The notes below the pieces were generated by a model that made no database searches, had not been told where the DNA came from, and saw nothing but the letters and a program-made list of their open reading frames with translations. This document shows, piece after piece, positions 25,797 through 37,484 of a stretch of 64,000 nt of DNA. Source of the stretch: Micromonospora sp. WMMA1363 (GTDB taxonomy: Bacteria; Actinomycetota; Actinomycetes; Mycobacteriales; Micromonosporaceae). The translations under genes and the position numbers were made by a program. The stretch lies in assembly GCF_030345795.1 (NCBI RefSeq), contig NZ_JAUALB010000001.1:5324001-5388000 (forward strand), given 5' to 3'. Position 1 is the first letter of the stretch. Each line of letters starts with the position of its first letter.

Positions 25797-26293
25797 GCAT
25801 GTTCCGGCGTCAGGGCGACCGCTACGTCGCCACCTTCGCGGTGGACGAGGCCCGGGTGCTGCGTAAGGTCGCCACCGAGGTGGTCGGGCTGCTCACCGAC
25901 GGGTTCGACCACTCCGACCCGGTGGTGGGGCGGCTCTTCCCGGAGGCGTACCCGGACGACGCGGCGGGCACCGCCGAGTTCCGCCGGTACACCGAGGGTG
26001 ACCTCAAGACAGCGAAAATCGACCAGGCGGGTGCCATCCTCGCGGCGTTGCCCGACTCCGGCGGCGCCGAGGTCCGCCTCGACGCCGAGGCGGCCGAGGC
26101 CTGGCTGCGGGCGCTCAACGACGCCCGGCTGGCGATGGGCGTCCGGTTGGAGATCAAGGACGGTACCGACCTCGGCGCCGAGCTGGACGACGCGGTGGCC
26201 GAGGACCCGACCTCCAGTCGGGTGTTCCAACTGTCGGTCTACGCGTACCTGGGCTATCTGCAGGAATCCCTGCTCAACGCTCTGATCGACTGA
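25793..26293 (+). CDS. DUF2017 family protein
   Basis: A 166-residue protein that follows clpS in almost all actinobacteria I recall, including Rv1332 of M. tuberculosis. It begins [30 protein letters not shown] and has a conserved [11 protein letters not shown] patch; the rest is helical. The role is unknown. Its coupling to clpS (GTGA overlap) suggests a part in regulated proteolysis, but that is inference from position. It has no membrane segment or metal motif. Confidence 0.88.
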   Translation: MSMFRRQGDRYVATFAVDEARVLRKVATEVVGLLTDGFDHSDPVVGRLFPEAYPDDAAGTAEFRRYTEGDLKTAKIDQAGAILAALPDSGGAEVRLDAEAAEAWLRALNDARLAMGVRLEIKDGTDLGAELDDAVAEDPTSSRVFQLSVYAYLGYLQESLLNALID

Positions 26294-26348
26294 TTCGTGA
26301 CGGCCGCCACCTCGCCGCGTCGCTCGGGCAGGCGTTACGCTGGTCGGC

Positions 26349-26837
26349 GTGCTGAGCATCGACCGGTCGATCGTCGACGCGATCGTCACCCACGCGCGTC
26401 GGGACCACCCCGACGAGGCGTGCGGCGTGGTCGCCGGCCCCGCCGGCAGCGACACCCCCGCCCGGCACGTCCCGATGGAGAACGCCGCCCGTTCCATGAC
26501 GTTCTACGAGTTCGACTCGATGGAGCAGCTGCGGGTGTGGCGGGAGATGGACGACCGGGACGAGGAGCCCGTCGTTATCTACCACTCGCACACCGCGACG
26601 GAGGCGTACCCGTCGCGTACCGACATCTCCTTCGCCGGCGAGCCCAACGCGCACTACCTGCTCGTCTCCACCCGTGAGCCCGACACCGAGGAGATCCGGT
26701 CCTTCCGGATCGTCGACGGCGTGGTCACCGAGGAGCCGGTCCGCATCCTGGAGCCGGGGGTGGACCCGCACGCCGTGCAGTCCTACATGTTCGGGCAGAG
26801 CCCGGCGACGGTCGACTACGAGTGTTCCGGCCGCTGA
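26349..26837 (+). CDS. mec: JAMM-type metallopeptidase, Mec (CysO processing)
   Basis: A 162-residue Mov34/MPN-family zinc peptidase. The JAMM motif is H79-S-H81 followed by ten residues and D92 (YHSHTATEAYPSRTD), with E23 as the catalytic glutamate (PDEACGVV). In M. tuberculosis Mec(+) cuts cysteine from the CysO-cysteine adduct, the last step of the CysO/CysM pathway. The three genes mec, cysO and cysM follow one another here. Relatives such as QbsD trim C-terminal tails from the thiocarboxylate carrier; that role may apply here because the CysO in this window has a tail. The GTG start has a weak ribosome-binding site. Confidence 0.9.
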   Translation: MLSIDRSIVDAIVTHARRDHPDEACGVVAGPAGSDTPARHVPMENAARSMTFYEFDSMEQLRVWREMDDRDEEPVVIYHSHTATEAYPSRTDISFAGEPNAHYLLVSTREPDTEEIRSFRIVDGVVTEEPVRILEPGVDPHAVQSYMFGQSPATVDYECSGR

Positions 26838-26908
26838 TCCCAGCGCCGCAACGCCCCTGTCACGTCCCGTCACCATTTCGGCACACCCGACTCAAGGAGC
26901 ACCACATC

Positions 26909-28227
<1,319 letters not shown>

Positions 28228-28247
28228 CCGCTGACGGGGCACCCATG

Positions 28248-28280
28248 ACGGGGGCGCCGGGCACGTGCCGGTGCCCCCGT
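28248..28280 (+). terminator. Terminator after cysM
   Basis: ACGGGGGCGCCGG (28248-28260) pairs with CCGGTGCCCCCGT (28268-28280), 13 pairs including one G-T, around a 7-base loop. It lies 20 bp after the cysM stop. It closes the mec-cysO-cysM unit. Confidence 0.85.
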
Positions 28281-28508
28281 TCCGTCGCGGGGCGAATGGC
28301 CACTGTGGGACGAGACGGCGGGTCCGGCCGAGCGCCGCGGGGGCGACCGGGAGCGGGTGTCACGTTCGTGACATCTTCCCACGGATGATTCATCCGCTCC
28401 CGCCCGCAAGCGTAGGCTGCGCAGCGTGGCCTACGCGTCGGTAGAGATCATGCTCGGCGGAGCGACGGCCGGCGCGGACACTACACGAAGCGACAGCGAG
28501 ACAACTCG

Positions 28509-29255
28509 ATGCGACTGACCGTCCTGGGCTGCGCGGGGAGCTTCCCCGGCCCCGAAGCCCCCTGCTCGGCCTACCTGATCGAGGCCGAGGGCTTCCGACT
28601 CCTGGTGGACTTCGGGCCCGGGGCGCTGTCCACCCTGCAGCGGTACGCGGGGCTGCACGCCCCCGACGCCATCATCCTCACCCATTTGCACTGCGACCAC
28701 ATTCTCGACGCCGCGTCGTACGTGGTCGTCCGCCGGTACGCCCCGGATGGCCCGCGTCCGCCGCTGCCGGTGTACGCCCCGTCCGGCGCGCCCGACCGGC
28801 TTGCCGCGGCCTACGGGCAGGAGGATGCCACCGTCGAGGACGTGTACCAGTTCTACGCCCTTCAGCCGGGGACCTTCCCGATCGGCCCGCTGACCGTCAC
28901 CGTCGACCGGGTCAACCACCCCATCGAGACGTACGGTGTGCGGCTGGAGCACGGCGGCCGCGTGCTCTGCTACTCGTCGGACACCGCGCCCTGCGATGCC
29001 CTGCTGCGGCTGGCCCAGGACGCGGACGTGTTCCTGTGCGAGGCGAGCTACCTCGACGGGGTGGAAAATCCACCCGATTTGCACCTGACCGGTCGGGAAG
29101 CCGGCGAGACCGCCACCAAGGCGGGCGTCGGCCGGTTGCTGCTGACCCATCTGGTGGCGGCCTGGGGCAGCGAGGCACACACCCTCGAGTCCGCCGCCAC
29201 GGCGTACGCCGGCCCGCTCGAGGTGGTCCGGCCGGGCGCGAGCTACGAGGTCTGA
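28509..29255 (+). CDS. Rv1339-type metallo-beta-lactamase-fold phosphodiesterase
   Basis: A 248-residue metal-dependent hydrolase. Its metal motif is LTHLHCDHILD (HxHxDH), with further ligands in RVNHPIET, SSDTAP and LLLTHLVAAW. Sequence and place (downstream of cysM, upstream of rph) match Rv1339 of M. tuberculosis, which was described as an atypical class II cAMP phosphodiesterase. The lack of the RNase Z exosite insertion fits. In M. tuberculosis the rhomboid gene and murI lie between cysM and this gene, but here the gap is only 281 bp. Substrate cAMP is carried over by homology. Confidence 0.85.
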   Translation: MRLTVLGCAGSFPGPEAPCSAYLIEAEGFRLLVDFGPGALSTLQRYAGLHAPDAIILTHLHCDHILDAASYVVVRRYAPDGPRPPLPVYAPSGAPDRLAAAYGQEDATVEDVYQFYALQPGTFPIGPLTVTVDRVNHPIETYGVRLEHGGRVLCYSSDTAPCDALLRLAQDADVFLCEASYLDGVENPPDLHLTGREAGETATKAGVGRLLLTHLVAAWGSEAHTLESAATAYAGPLEVVRPGASYEV

Positions 29256-29347
29256 CCCCCTTCCGGGGGCGGCTCTTGCCGAACTGTTCGCCGGCTGGTC
29301 AGCATCTCGTCGTCTGGCGCACCCATGGCACCCGCACGGTGAGGGGC

Positions 29348-30493
29348 ATGCGGATCGCCATCGTCACCGAGTCGTTCCCGCCAGACGTCAACGGCGTCGC
29401 ACACTCGGTGGTCCGGGCGGCGGAACACCTCGTCGCCCGCGGCCACGAGCCGGTGGTCGTGGCACCGGCCCCGCCCGGGTCGCGCCGGCACGAGTTGGAC
29501 CGATACCCGTACCCGGTGGTCCGGATCCCGAGTGTCCCGCTGCCCCGCTACCAGGGTTTCCGACTGGGCGTGCCCACACCGGCCCGACTGGCCGGGGCGC
29601 TGTTGTCGTACAACCCCGACGTGGTCCACCTGGCCAGCCCGTTCGTCCTCGGGGCGCGAGCCGCCGCCCTGGCCGGGCGGCACGGCCTGCCGACCGTCGC
29701 CGTGTACCAGACCGACGTCGCGTCGTACGCCCGCGCGTACCGGGTCGGCTGGGGCGAGGCGGCAGCCTGGCGGCGGCTCCGCGAAATCCACAACTCCGTC
29801 CACCGCACGCTCGCCCCCTCCACCCGGGCAGCCGCCGACCTCATCGCCAACGGGGTACAGCGGATCTGGCTCTGGCGCCGCGGCGTCGACGCCGAGCGCT
29901 TCCAGCCGGCAAAGCGGAGCGAGGACCTGCGGCGCATCCTCGCGCCCCAGGGCGAGCTGCTGGTCGGCTACATCGGCCGGCTTGCCCCGGAGAAGCGGGT
30001 CGACCTGCTCGCGGCCACCGCCCGCCTGCCCGGCGTCCGGGTTGTGGTGGCCGGCGACGGCCCGGCGCGGCGCCAACTGGAGCGGGCTCTGCCGGAGGTG
30101 ACCTTCCTCGGCGTGCGGCAGGGCGAGGACCTCGCCCGCCTGTACGCGAGCCTCGACGTCTTCCTGCACACCGGCCCGCATGAGACCTTCGGCCAGACCA
30201 TTCAGGAGGCGCTGGCCAGCGGCGTGCCGGTGGTGGCGCCGGCGGCGGGCGGACCGGTGGACCTGGTCGAGACCGGGGTGACCGGGACGCTGGTGCCGCC
30301 CGACGACACCGACGCGCTGGCCGCCGCCGTCGCGGCGCTCGCCGCGGACGAGTCGCGCCGACTCGCCTACGGGCAGGCGGCCCGCGCGGCGGTCAGCCGC
30401 CGGAGCTGGACCGCGGTCGGCGACGAGCTGATCGGCCACTATAGTGCGGTCCGGGCTGCCGCGCCGGTGCTCGACCTGCCCGCGGCGTCATGA
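29348..30493 (+). CDS. Family 4 glycosyltransferase, MgtA-like mannosyltransferase
   Basis: A 381-residue GT4 enzyme. The N-terminus MRIAIVTESFPPDVNGVAHSVV and the C-terminal donor-binding HETFGQTIQEALASGVPVVAP (glutamate in EALASG) are typical of GDP-mannose-using retaining GTs of the MgtA/PimB type that act on glycolipid anchors. It starts at ATG 29348 behind GAGGGG. It is 93 bp after the phosphodiesterase and forms a pair with the next GT gene. Two such enzymes inserted into a cysM-rph block are a lineage feature; a role in phosphatidylinositol mannoside or a related cell-envelope glycolipid is inferred. Confidence 0.85.
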   Translation: MRIAIVTESFPPDVNGVAHSVVRAAEHLVARGHEPVVVAPAPPGSRRHELDRYPYPVVRIPSVPLPRYQGFRLGVPTPARLAGALLSYNPDVVHLASPFVLGARAAALAGRHGLPTVAVYQTDVASYARAYRVGWGEAAAWRRLREIHNSVHRTLAPSTRAAADLIANGVQRIWLWRRGVDAERFQPAKRSEDLRRILAPQGELLVGYIGRLAPEKRVDLLAATARLPGVRVVVAGDGPARRQLERALPEVTFLGVRQGEDLARLYASLDVFLHTGPHETFGQTIQEALASGVPVVAPAAGGPVDLVETGVTGTLVPPDDTDALAAAVAALAADESRRLAYGQAARAAVSRRSWTAVGDELIGHYSAVRAAAPVLDLPAAS

Positions 30494-30599
30494 CCGCCGA
30501 CCGGGCCAACCGGACGCGACCGGCCGGCACCGGCCGCGGCCGGTGCCGCGACGGCGTGGACCGCCGGGCCGGCCGACGGTGCACCGAGCCGGTGACGCC

Positions 30600-31748
30600 G
30601 TGAGTGGCCTGCGCATCGTCCGGCTGGCGAACTTCGTCACCGGACGTTCCGGTGGCCTGCGGACGGCGCTGTGCCAGCTCGGTGCGCAGTACCAGGCGGT
30701 CGGGCACGATCCGGTCCTGGTGGTGCCGGGGCGGCGCGACGCCGACGAGTGGCACCCGTGGGGCCGTGTGATCACCCTTGCCGGTCCCGAGGTGCCGCGC
30801 ACCGGCGGGTACCGGCTGCTGACCGACCGCCGCCGGGTGGCCCGGGTGCTGGCCGGGCTGGTGCCGGACCGGATCGAGGTCTCCGATCGTTCGACGCTGC
30901 GCTGGACCGGCGACTGGGCACGGGCGCACGGGGTGCCGTCGTTGATGGTGTCCCACGAGTCACTCACCGGGCTGCTCGGCGAGTGGCGGGTGCCGCACGC
31001 GCTGCGCCGCCGGATCGCCGACCGGTTCAACGGGGAGACCGCCCAGGCGTACGACCGGGTCGTCTGCACAACCCGGTGGGCGGCCGACGAGTTCGAGCGG
31101 ATCGGCGCGCCGGTCGAACTGGTGCCGCTCGGGGTGGACCTGGACACGTTCCGGCCGGACCGGGCGGATGCCCGGCTGCGCGAGCGGCATGCCGACCCGT
31201 CCGAGGTGCTGCTGGTGCACTGCGCCCGGATGTCGGTGGAAAAGCGGCCGGAACTGGCCGTGGACGCGCTCGCCGAGCTGCGCCGCGCCGGCGTGCCCGC
31301 TGTCCTGCTGATGGTGGGTGACGGGCCGCTCCGCCCGGCGCTGGCGCGGCGCGCCGAGGGGCTGCCGGTGACGTTCACCGGGTTCCTGCCCGACCGGGCC
31401 GCGGTCGCCGCCCTGCTCGCCAGCGCCGACGTGGTGCTGGCGCCCGGCCCGGTGGAGACGTTCGGCCTGGCTGGCCTGGAGGCGCTGGCCTGCGGAACCC
31501 CGGTTGTGGTCAACGCGGCCAGCGCCCTGCCGGAGGTGGTCGGGTCGGCCGGGGTGGCCGCGTACGGCTCGGCGGAGTCGTTGGCCGAGGCGGTGACCCG
31601 GCTGCTCGACCGGCCGGAGGCGGAGCGGCGACGGTCGGCCCGTGCCCGGGCCGAGGAGTTCGGGTGGCCGGCGTCCGCGGCCGGGTTCCTGCGGGTACAC
31701 GACGCCCTGCCCGCCGAGCCGACCCGGCTGGCGCCGGCCGCAGTGTGA
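30600..31748 (+). CDS. Family 4 glycosyltransferase, second of the pair
   Basis: A 382-residue GT4 enzyme. It begins GLRIVRLANFVTGRSGGLRTAL and has VHCARMSVEKRPELAVDAL and VETFGLAGLEALACGTPVVV with the retaining GT4 ExxxxxxxE arrangement. GTG 30600 is chosen because the first strand starts there; the ribosome-binding site is weak and translation may depend on the upstream GT. The two enzymes probably act in sequence on one envelope glycan. Acceptor and sugar are not visible from sequence. Confidence 0.8.
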   Translation: MSGLRIVRLANFVTGRSGGLRTALCQLGAQYQAVGHDPVLVVPGRRDADEWHPWGRVITLAGPEVPRTGGYRLLTDRRRVARVLAGLVPDRIEVSDRSTLRWTGDWARAHGVPSLMVSHESLTGLLGEWRVPHALRRRIADRFNGETAQAYDRVVCTTRWAADEFERIGAPVELVPLGVDLDTFRPDRADARLRERHADPSEVLLVHCARMSVEKRPELAVDALAELRRAGVPAVLLMVGDGPLRPALARRAEGLPVTFTGFLPDRAAVAALLASADVVLAPGPVETFGLAGLEALACGTPVVVNAASALPEVVGSAGVAAYGSAESLAEAVTRLLDRPEAERRRSARARAEEFGWPASAAGFLRVHDALPAEPTRLAPAAV

Positions 31749-31791
31749 GGCCCCGGGGCGCCGCGATCACGACACCACATAGGGTGCAGGC

Positions 31792-32520
31792 ATGGCGCGA
31801 CCTGACGGGCGGCTGCCCGACCAACTCCGACCGGTGACCCTGACCCGAGGCTGGAGCGCGCACCCGGAGGGCTCCGTGTTGGTGGAGTTCGGCGCCACCC
31901 GGGTGCTGTGCACCGCGAGCGTCACCGAGGGGGTGCCCCGCTGGCGCAAGGGGTCCGGGCTCGGCTGGGTCACCGCCGAGTACGCGATGCTGCCCCGCGC
32001 CACGAACACTCGGTCCGATCGGGAGAGCGTGCGGGGGAAGATCGGCGGGCGGACCCACGAGATCTCCCGACTGATCGGTCGCAGCCTGCGGGCCTCCATC
32101 GATCTCAAGGCGCTGGGTGAGAACTCCATCGTGCTCGACTGCGATGTGCTCCAGGCCGACGGTGGCACCCGCACCGCCGCGATCACCGGCGCGTACGTGG
32201 CCCTGCACGACGCGGTGACCTGGCTCGCCGCGCGCAAGGCCCTCACCGGCCGACCGGAGAAGGTGATGCACCGCTCGGTGGCGGCGGTCAGCGTCGGTGT
32301 GCTCGGCGGCGAACCGCGGCTGGACCTCAACTACGACGAGGACGTGGCCGCCGAGGTCGACATGAACGTGGTCTGCACCGGCGCCGGTGAGTTCGTCGAG
32401 GTGCAGGGCACCGGCGAGGCGGGGGTGTTCGGCCGCGATCAGTTGGACGCCCTGCTCGACCTGGCGGCCGCCGGCTGCGTGAAGCTGGCCGAAGCCCAGC
32501 GAAAGGCGCTCGGCTCGTGA
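31792..32520 (+). CDS. rph: Ribonuclease PH
   Basis: A 242-residue phosphorolytic 3'-exoribonuclease that trims tRNA 3' ends. Typical stretches are [34 protein letters not shown] (the RNA-binding Arg patch), [16 protein letters not shown] and [16 protein letters not shown] (the catalytic Asp). Its length is normal. It is followed by rdgB 52 bp later, as in most actinobacteria. No unusual features are seen. Confidence 0.97.
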   Translation: MARPDGRLPDQLRPVTLTRGWSAHPEGSVLVEFGATRVLCTASVTEGVPRWRKGSGLGWVTAEYAMLPRATNTRSDRESVRGKIGGRTHEISRLIGRSLRASIDLKALGENSIVLDCDVLQADGGTRTAAITGAYVALHDAVTWLAARKALTGRPEKVMHRSVAAVSVGVLGGEPRLDLNYDEDVAAEVDMNVVCTGAGEFVEVQGTGEAGVFGRDQLDALLDLAAAGCVKLAEAQRKALGS

Positions 32521-32572
32521 GCGCGAGAAATGAGCAGGCAAGCCCGGCAGTTCCGGACGAAGGTGGTCTCCG

Positions 32573-33187
32573 ATGAACAAGGTCCTGCTCGCCACCCGGA
32601 ACCGCAAGAAGCTCATCGAGCTGCAACGAATTCTCGACGGCTCGCTGGGCTCGCACCGGGTGGCCCTGATCGGTCTGGACGACGTCGAAACGTACCCGGA
32701 GCTGCCGGAGACCGGCCTGACCTTCGGCGAGAATGCGCTGATCAAGGCGCGGGAGGGATGGCGCCGCACCGGGCTGCCGACGATCGCCGACGACTCGGGG
32801 CTGGCTGTGGACGCCCTCAACGGCATGCCGGGGGTGTTCAGCGCCCGGTGGGCCGGCCGGCACGGTGACGACCGCGCCAATCTCCAGCTGGTGCTGGACC
32901 AGATCGCCGACCTGCCGGACGAGCACCGGGGTGCCTCGTTCGTCTGCACCGTGGCACTGGTGCTGCCCGGCGGTAAGGAGCACCTGGTCGACGGCCGGCA
33001 GTCCGGCCACCTGCTGCGGGCGCCGCGCGGCGAGGGCGGGTTCGGCTACGACCCGATTTTCCTGGGTGACGGGCAGGACCGGACCAACGCCGAGCTGACG
33101 CCGGAGGAGAAGGACGCGGTCAGCCATCGGGGCAAGGCGTTGCGCGAGCTGGCCAGGCTGGTGGCCAAGGTCCTCCCGCCGGCCTGA
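32573..33187 (+). CDS. rdgB: XTP/dITP diphosphatase (RdgB/HAM1)
   Basis: A 204-residue house-cleaning pyrophosphatase that removes dITP, dXTP and ITP from the nucleotide pool. The N-terminal LLATRNRKKLIELQRIL, the EN(A)LIKA helix (TFGENALIKAREGW) and DDSGLAVDALNGMPGVFSARWAG are all present. Residues for the purine pocket, FGYDPIFL, and the C-terminal VSHRGKALREL are conserved. It ends the conserved block; a GC hairpin and two tandem repeats separate it from hutH. Confidence 0.96.
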   Translation: MNKVLLATRNRKKLIELQRILDGSLGSHRVALIGLDDVETYPELPETGLTFGENALIKAREGWRRTGLPTIADDSGLAVDALNGMPGVFSARWAGRHGDDRANLQLVLDQIADLPDEHRGASFVCTVALVLPGGKEHLVDGRQSGHLLRAPRGEGGFGYDPIFLGDGQDRTNAELTPEEKDAVSHRGKALRELARLVAKVLPPA

Positions 33188-33204
33188 CCCAACAGTCCTC
33201 GTCT

Positions 33205-33270
33205 TTCCCGGACTTTCCGGGAAGCCCGTTTCGGGACCCCCCGGGGAAAATCGGGACCCCCCGGGGGGAA
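33205..33270. terminator. Convergent terminator region with 20-bp tandem repeat
   Basis: TTCCCGG (33205-33211) pairs with CCGGGAA (33217-33223) around ACTTT. Directly after it the block TCGGGACCCCCCGGGGAAAA occurs twice in tandem (from 33231 and from 33251), each containing the palindrome CCCCGGGG. It lies between the convergent rdgB and hutH genes and probably stops transcription from both sides. Confidence 0.7.
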
Positions 33271-33291
33271 AGATGTGGGTGACCGGTCGGG

Positions 33292-34830
33292 TCAGGCCAG
33301 GTCGCCCACCTCGCGTTCGATCGTGGTGCGCAGGTCCGGGCCGGCGATGACGGCCCGCGCGACCTCCATCACCGGGGCGAGGAACACGTCCGGGCCTGGC
33401 TCGCCGGCGGCCGCACCCAAGGCGGCCACGGCGGACCGGCCGGCCGGGGACGGCTCCAGTGGCGCCCTCAGCTGGAGCCCGCGCACCGCCGCGAGCAGCT
33501 CGACCGCGAGCAGACTGGTCAGGTTGTCCAGGACGGTGCGCAGCTTCTTCGTCGCCGCCCAACCCATCGACACGTGATCTTCCTGCATGCCACTGGTGGG
33601 CAGCGAATCCACCGAGGCGGGCGCGGCGAGGCGCCGGTTCTCCGCGACGATCCCGGCGGCCGTGTACTGGGCGATCATCAACCCGGAGTTGACCCCGGCG
33701 TCGGGGGAGAGGAACGCGGGCAGGTCCCGCGACCGGGTCACGTCGAGCAGCCGGTCGACCCGCCGCTCGGCGATCGCACCGACCTCGGCGGCGCCGATCG
33801 CCAGGAAGTCCGCGGCGAAGCCCAGCGGCGCGCCGTGGAAGTTACCGGTCGACTCGACCCGACCGTCCGGCAGCACCACCGGGTTGTCCACCACCGAGAC
33901 CAGCTCCCGGTCGGCGACCTGACGGACGAAGTCCAGGGTGTCCCGGGCCGCCCCGGCGACCTGAGGGGCGCACCGCATCGAGTACGCGTCCTGCACCGCG
34001 TGCGCGATGTCGTCGCGGTGCGAGTCCATCACCGCGGAGTCCTGCAGGAGCCGGTAGATGTTAGCCGCGGACGCGGCCTGCCCCGGGTGCGGACGGATGG
34101 CGTGCAGCTCGGGCCGGAAGGGTCGCTCCGAGCCGAGCATCGCCTCGACCGCCAGCGCGGCGGTGACATCCGCCATGGTGAACAGGTGGGCGGCGTCGTG
34201 GATGGCCAGCAGCAGCATGCCCAGCATCCCGTCGGTGCCGTTGATCAGCGCCAGCCCCTCCTTGGCGGCCAGCTCGATCGGCCTCAGCCCGACCCGGCGC
34301 AGCGCTTCCGCGGCCTCGATTCGCTCGCCGGCCGGACCGAGCACCCAGCCCTCACCGAGCAGCACCAGAGCACAGTGCGCCAGCGGTGCCAGGTCCCCCG
34401 AGGCGCCCAGCGAACCGTGCTCCGGCACCCACGGGGTCACCTCGTGGTTCAGCAGGTCCACCAGTGCCTCGGCGACCAGCGGCCGGACGCCGGAGCGGCC
34501 GAGCGCGAGGGAGCGGACACGCAGCAGCATCATCGCCCGGACCACCTCGCGCGGCATCGGCACGCCGACGCCGGCGGCGTGCGAGCGGATCAGCGCGTGC
34601 TGGAGCTCGGCTCGCCGCTGGGGCGCGACGAAGGTGTTCGCCAGCGCCCCGAAGCCGGTGCTGACGCCGTACACCGGTCGACCGTCCGCCTCGATTCCGT
34701 CCACGATGGAACGGCTGGTGGCCATGGCCTCGACCGCGGCCTGGTCGACGACGACCTTGGCGGTGCCGCGGGCCACCGCGAGCACGTCGGCGGTGGAGAT
34801 CCCGGTGGGTTGGATGGCGACGGTTGTCAT
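33292..34830 (-). CDS. hutH: Histidine ammonia-lyase
   Basis: A 512-residue enzyme that removes ammonia from histidine to give urocanate. The Ala-Ser-Gly that forms the MIO electrophile is in [15 protein letters not shown], and [11 protein letters not shown], the conserved substrate-binding stretch, lies at about 50-60. The C-terminal helical domain is complete. The ORF extends upstream, but ATG 34830 overlaps the hutI stop as ATGA, so translation is coupled and this is the start. It is the last gene of the hut operon though the first step of the pathway. Confidence 0.97.
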   Translation of the reverse strand: MTTVAIQPTGISTADVLAVARGTAKVVVDQAAVEAMATSRSIVDGIEADGRPVYGVSTGFGALANTFVAPQRRAELQHALIRSHAAGVGVPMPREVVRAMMLLRVRSLALGRSGVRPLVAEALVDLLNHEVTPWVPEHGSLGASGDLAPLAHCALVLLGEGWVLGPAGERIEAAEALRRVGLRPIELAAKEGLALINGTDGMLGMLLLAIHDAAHLFTMADVTAALAVEAMLGSERPFRPELHAIRPHPGQAASAANIYRLLQDSAVMDSHRDDIAHAVQDAYSMRCAPQVAGAARDTLDFVRQVADRELVSVVDNPVVLPDGRVESTGNFHGAPLGFAADFLAIGAAEVGAIAERRVDRLLDVTRSRDLPAFLSPDAGVNSGLMIAQYTAAGIVAENRRLAAPASVDSLPTSGMQEDHVSMGWAATKKLRTVLDNLTSLLAVELLAAVRGLQLRAPLEPSPAGRSAVAALGAAAGEPGPDVFLAPVMEVARAVIAGPDLRTTIEREVGDLA

Positions 34831-36002
34831 TGCAGTACTCCGTTGTGCAGGACCTGGCGGATCAGTGGCACCCCCGGCCGGTAGGCCAGGTGCAGGTACG
34901 ACGGGGCGTCGAGGATCATCAGGTCGGCCCGCGCGCCCGGCGCCAGCCGTCCCACGTCGGTTCGGCGCAGCGCCGCGGCCCCGCCGGCGGTCGCCGCCCA
35001 GACGGCCTCGGCCGGGGTCATCCGCATCTCGCGTACGGCGAGGGCGATGCAGAACGGCATCGACGACGTGTACGACGACCCGGGGTTGCAGTCGGTCGCC
35101 AGCGCCACGGTCACCCCCGCGTCGAGGAGCCGTCGGGCGTCCGGGTAGGGCGACCGGGTGGAGAACTCGGCCCCGGGTAGGAGCGTGGCGACCGTTGCGC
35201 CACTGCTCGCGGCCAGCGCGTCGACGTCGGCGTCGACGAGGTGAGTGCAGTGGTCCACGCTGGCCGCGCCGAGTTCGACGCCGAGTCGCACGCCCGGGCC
35301 GGGGCCGAGCTGGTTGGCGTGCAGCCGCATCCCCAGTCCGGCCGCCTGCCCGCAGGTCAGGACCGCGCGAGCGTGATCGGCGTCGAATGCGCCCCGTTCG
35401 CAGAAGACGTCGATCCAGCGGGCGTACGGGGCGGCGGCAGCCAGCATCGGCCCGCACACCAGGCCCACGTAGTCGTCGGGGCGGTCGGCGTACTCGGCGG
35501 GGACGACGTGCGCCCCGAGGAACGTGGTCTCCTCGCTCACCTCAGCGGCGATCCGCAGCGAGCGGGCCTCGTCGGCGACGGTGAGACCGTACCCACTCTT
35601 GACTTCGATGGTGGTGGTGCCCTGCCGCAACGCCTCGTCGCGCAGCCGGCGGACGGTGGAGCGCAACTCGGCGTCGACGGCGGCACGGGTCGCTCCGACG
35701 GTGGTGCGGATGCCGCCGCCGGTGTACGGCTCGCCGGCCATCCGGGCGGCGAACTCGGCGGCCCGGTCGCCGGCGAAAACCAGGTGCGCGTGGCTGTCCA
35801 CGAAGCCGGGCAGCACGGCAGCCCCCTCGGCGTCGATGCGGCGGTCGGCGGCCGGGGTGTCGCGGGCTGGTCCGACCCAGGCCACCTGCCCGTCCTCGAC
35901 CAGCAGGGCGGCGTCGCGCCGCACACCCAGCGGCCCGCCGTCGCTCGCACCGGGTGCGTTGGTGACCAGTTCGCCGACGTTGTGCACCAGCAGGCTGCTC
36001 AC
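34827..36002 (-). CDS. hutI: Imidazolonepropionase
   Basis: A 391-residue amidohydrolase that opens 4-imidazolone-5-propionate to N-formimino-glutamate, the third step. Metal ligands are seen in [14 protein letters not shown] (HxH), a further His in [10 protein letters not shown], one in HANQLG and an Asp in ATDCNPGSS. Length is normal. It starts with GTG at 36002, overlapping the hutF stop as GTGA, and ends by overlapping hutH, so hutF-hutI-hutH are read as a coupled unit. Confidence 0.96.
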   Translation of the reverse strand: MSSLLVHNVGELVTNAPGASDGGPLGVRRDAALLVEDGQVAWVGPARDTPAADRRIDAEGAAVLPGFVDSHAHLVFAGDRAAEFAARMAGEPYTGGGIRTTVGATRAAVDAELRSTVRRLRDEALRQGTTTIEVKSGYGLTVADEARSLRIAAEVSEETTFLGAHVVPAEYADRPDDYVGLVCGPMLAAAAPYARWIDVFCERGAFDADHARAVLTCGQAAGLGMRLHANQLGPGPGVRLGVELGAASVDHCTHLVDADVDALAASSGATVATLLPGAEFSTRSPYPDARRLLDAGVTVALATDCNPGSSYTSSMPFCIALAVREMRMTPAEAVWAATAGGAAALRRTDVGRLAPGARADLMILDAPSYLHLAYRPGVPLIRQVLHNGVLQ

Positions 36003-37357
36003 GGCGTCACCTCGGCGATCGACGCCGCCAGCTCGGCCGGCACGTCCACGGTCAGGTGCCGGCCGTCGCGGACCACGACCCGGCCGTCCACCACGACCTG
36101 GGCGACGTCCGCGGCGGTGGCCGCGAAGACCACGCCGACCGGCGGCACGCCGGCGGTGCGGGCGCTGTCCAGGCGCACGGTCACCAGGTCGGCGCGGTCT
36201 CCGACGCAGAGCCGGCCGGCGTCGCCCCAGCCGAGCGCGACGTGCCCGGCGGCGGTGGCGGCGGTGACCAGCTCGGCGGCGGCGAAGTGGCCCCGCCTGC
36301 GGGTGCGGAGTCGCTCGTCCAGCTCGACCGCCCGGGCCTCCTCGAAGAGGTCGACGACCGCGTGGCTGTCGGTGCCGAGGCTGAGTGGACTACCCGCCTC
36401 GGCCATCCGTCGCGCCGGCCCGATCCCGTCGGCGAGGTCTCGTTCGGTCGTGGGGCAGAGACAGACCCCGGTCCGGCTCTCGCCGAGCAGCGTCACGTCC
36501 GCACTGGTGGGGTGGGTGGCGTGGACGGCGGTGGTGTGCCGGCCCAGCACGCCGTGGTCGGCCAGCAGCCGGGTTGGGGTGCAGCCATGCACCGCCCGGC
36601 AGGCGTCGTTCTCGGCCGGCTGCTCGGAGAGGTGCACATGCAGTGGCGCGCCCCGGCGGTGCGCCCAGTCGGCCACCGCGGCCAGCTGCCCGGCCGGCAC
36701 CGCGCGGACCGAGTGGATCGCCCCACCGACCCGGGCGTGCGCGCCGTCCGGTGCGAACGCCGCCACCCGCTCCGCCCAGCGCAGCGCGTCGCCGTCGCCG
36801 AAGCGCCGCTGCGGCCCGGTGAGCGGCTGCCCGTCCACCGTCGCGGTCAGGTACGCGGCGTCCAGCAGCGTGACCCGGACACCGGCGTGTGCGGCGGCCT
36901 CCACCAGCGCGGCGCTCATCGCGTTCGGGTCGTCGTAAGGCGTCCCGTCCGGCCCGTGATGCAGGTAGTGGAACTCGCCCACGCAGGTGATTCCGGCGAG
37001 CGCCATCTCGGCGTAGCCGGCCCGGGCCAGGGCCAGGTACGAGTCGGGGTCGAGCCGGGCGGCGACGGTGTACATCGCCTCCCGCCAGGTCCAGAAGTCG
37101 CCGCGCCCGCCGTGGGTACGCCCGCGCAGCGCCCGGTGGAAGGCGTGCGAGTGCGCGTTGGCCAGCCCGGGCAGGGTGAGCCCGGGTAGCCGTACGGCGT
37201 CGGTCAGCACCTCGACCCCGGCTGGGGGGCGGCTCCCGGTGGTCAGCGGGGTGACCCCGGTGATCCGTGCGCCGTCGGTCTCGATCAGCACGTCCGGGGT
37301 CGGTTGGCTCTGCTCGGGCAGCCAGGCGTACTCGGCGAGCCAGCGGGTCGCGGTCAT
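35999..37357 (-). CDS. hutF: Formimidoylglutamate deiminase
   Basis: A 452-residue amidohydrolase that turns N-formimino-glutamate into N-formyl-glutamate and ammonia. Zn ligands are in [17 protein letters not shown] (HxH), [12 protein letters not shown] and [15 protein letters not shown] (Asp). Its presence shows that the pathway runs through N-formylglutamate (five-step, HutF branch) rather than through formimidoyl-transfer or direct hydrolysis to formamide. A gap of 127 bp separates it from the upstream M20 enzyme, but the strand and order keep it in the operon. Confidence 0.94.
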   Translation of the reverse strand: MTATRWLAEYAWLPEQSQPTPDVLIETDGARITGVTPLTTGSRPPAGVEVLTDAVRLPGLTLPGLANAHSHAFHRALRGRTHGGRGDFWTWREAMYTVAARLDPDSYLALARAGYAEMALAGITCVGEFHYLHHGPDGTPYDDPNAMSAALVEAAAHAGVRVTLLDAAYLTATVDGQPLTGPQRRFGDGDALRWAERVAAFAPDGAHARVGGAIHSVRAVPAGQLAAVADWAHRRGAPLHVHLSEQPAENDACRAVHGCTPTRLLADHGVLGRHTTAVHATHPTSADVTLLGESRTGVCLCPTTERDLADGIGPARRMAEAGSPLSLGTDSHAVVDLFEEARAVELDERLRTRRRGHFAAAELVTAATAAGHVALGWGDAGRLCVGDRADLVTVRLDSARTAGVPPVGVVFAATAADVAQVVVDGRVVVRDGRHLTVDVPAELAASIAEVTP

Positions 37358-37484
37358 CCGGCTCGCCGCCTCTGGAGCTGAGTCGGCCGTGGCATCACCC
37401 GATCATGCGGGTTGCCAACGGCCTGCGTCATCAGCTTCGGTGCCCCGGCGCGGGCCGGCGTCGGCCGGCCCGCACCGGTTGACG

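Noticed and set aside
33292..35457. 721-codon frame as hutH
   Set aside because: The N-terminal 200 codons are an open shadow of hutI; true hutH begins at 34830 with the ATGA overlap.
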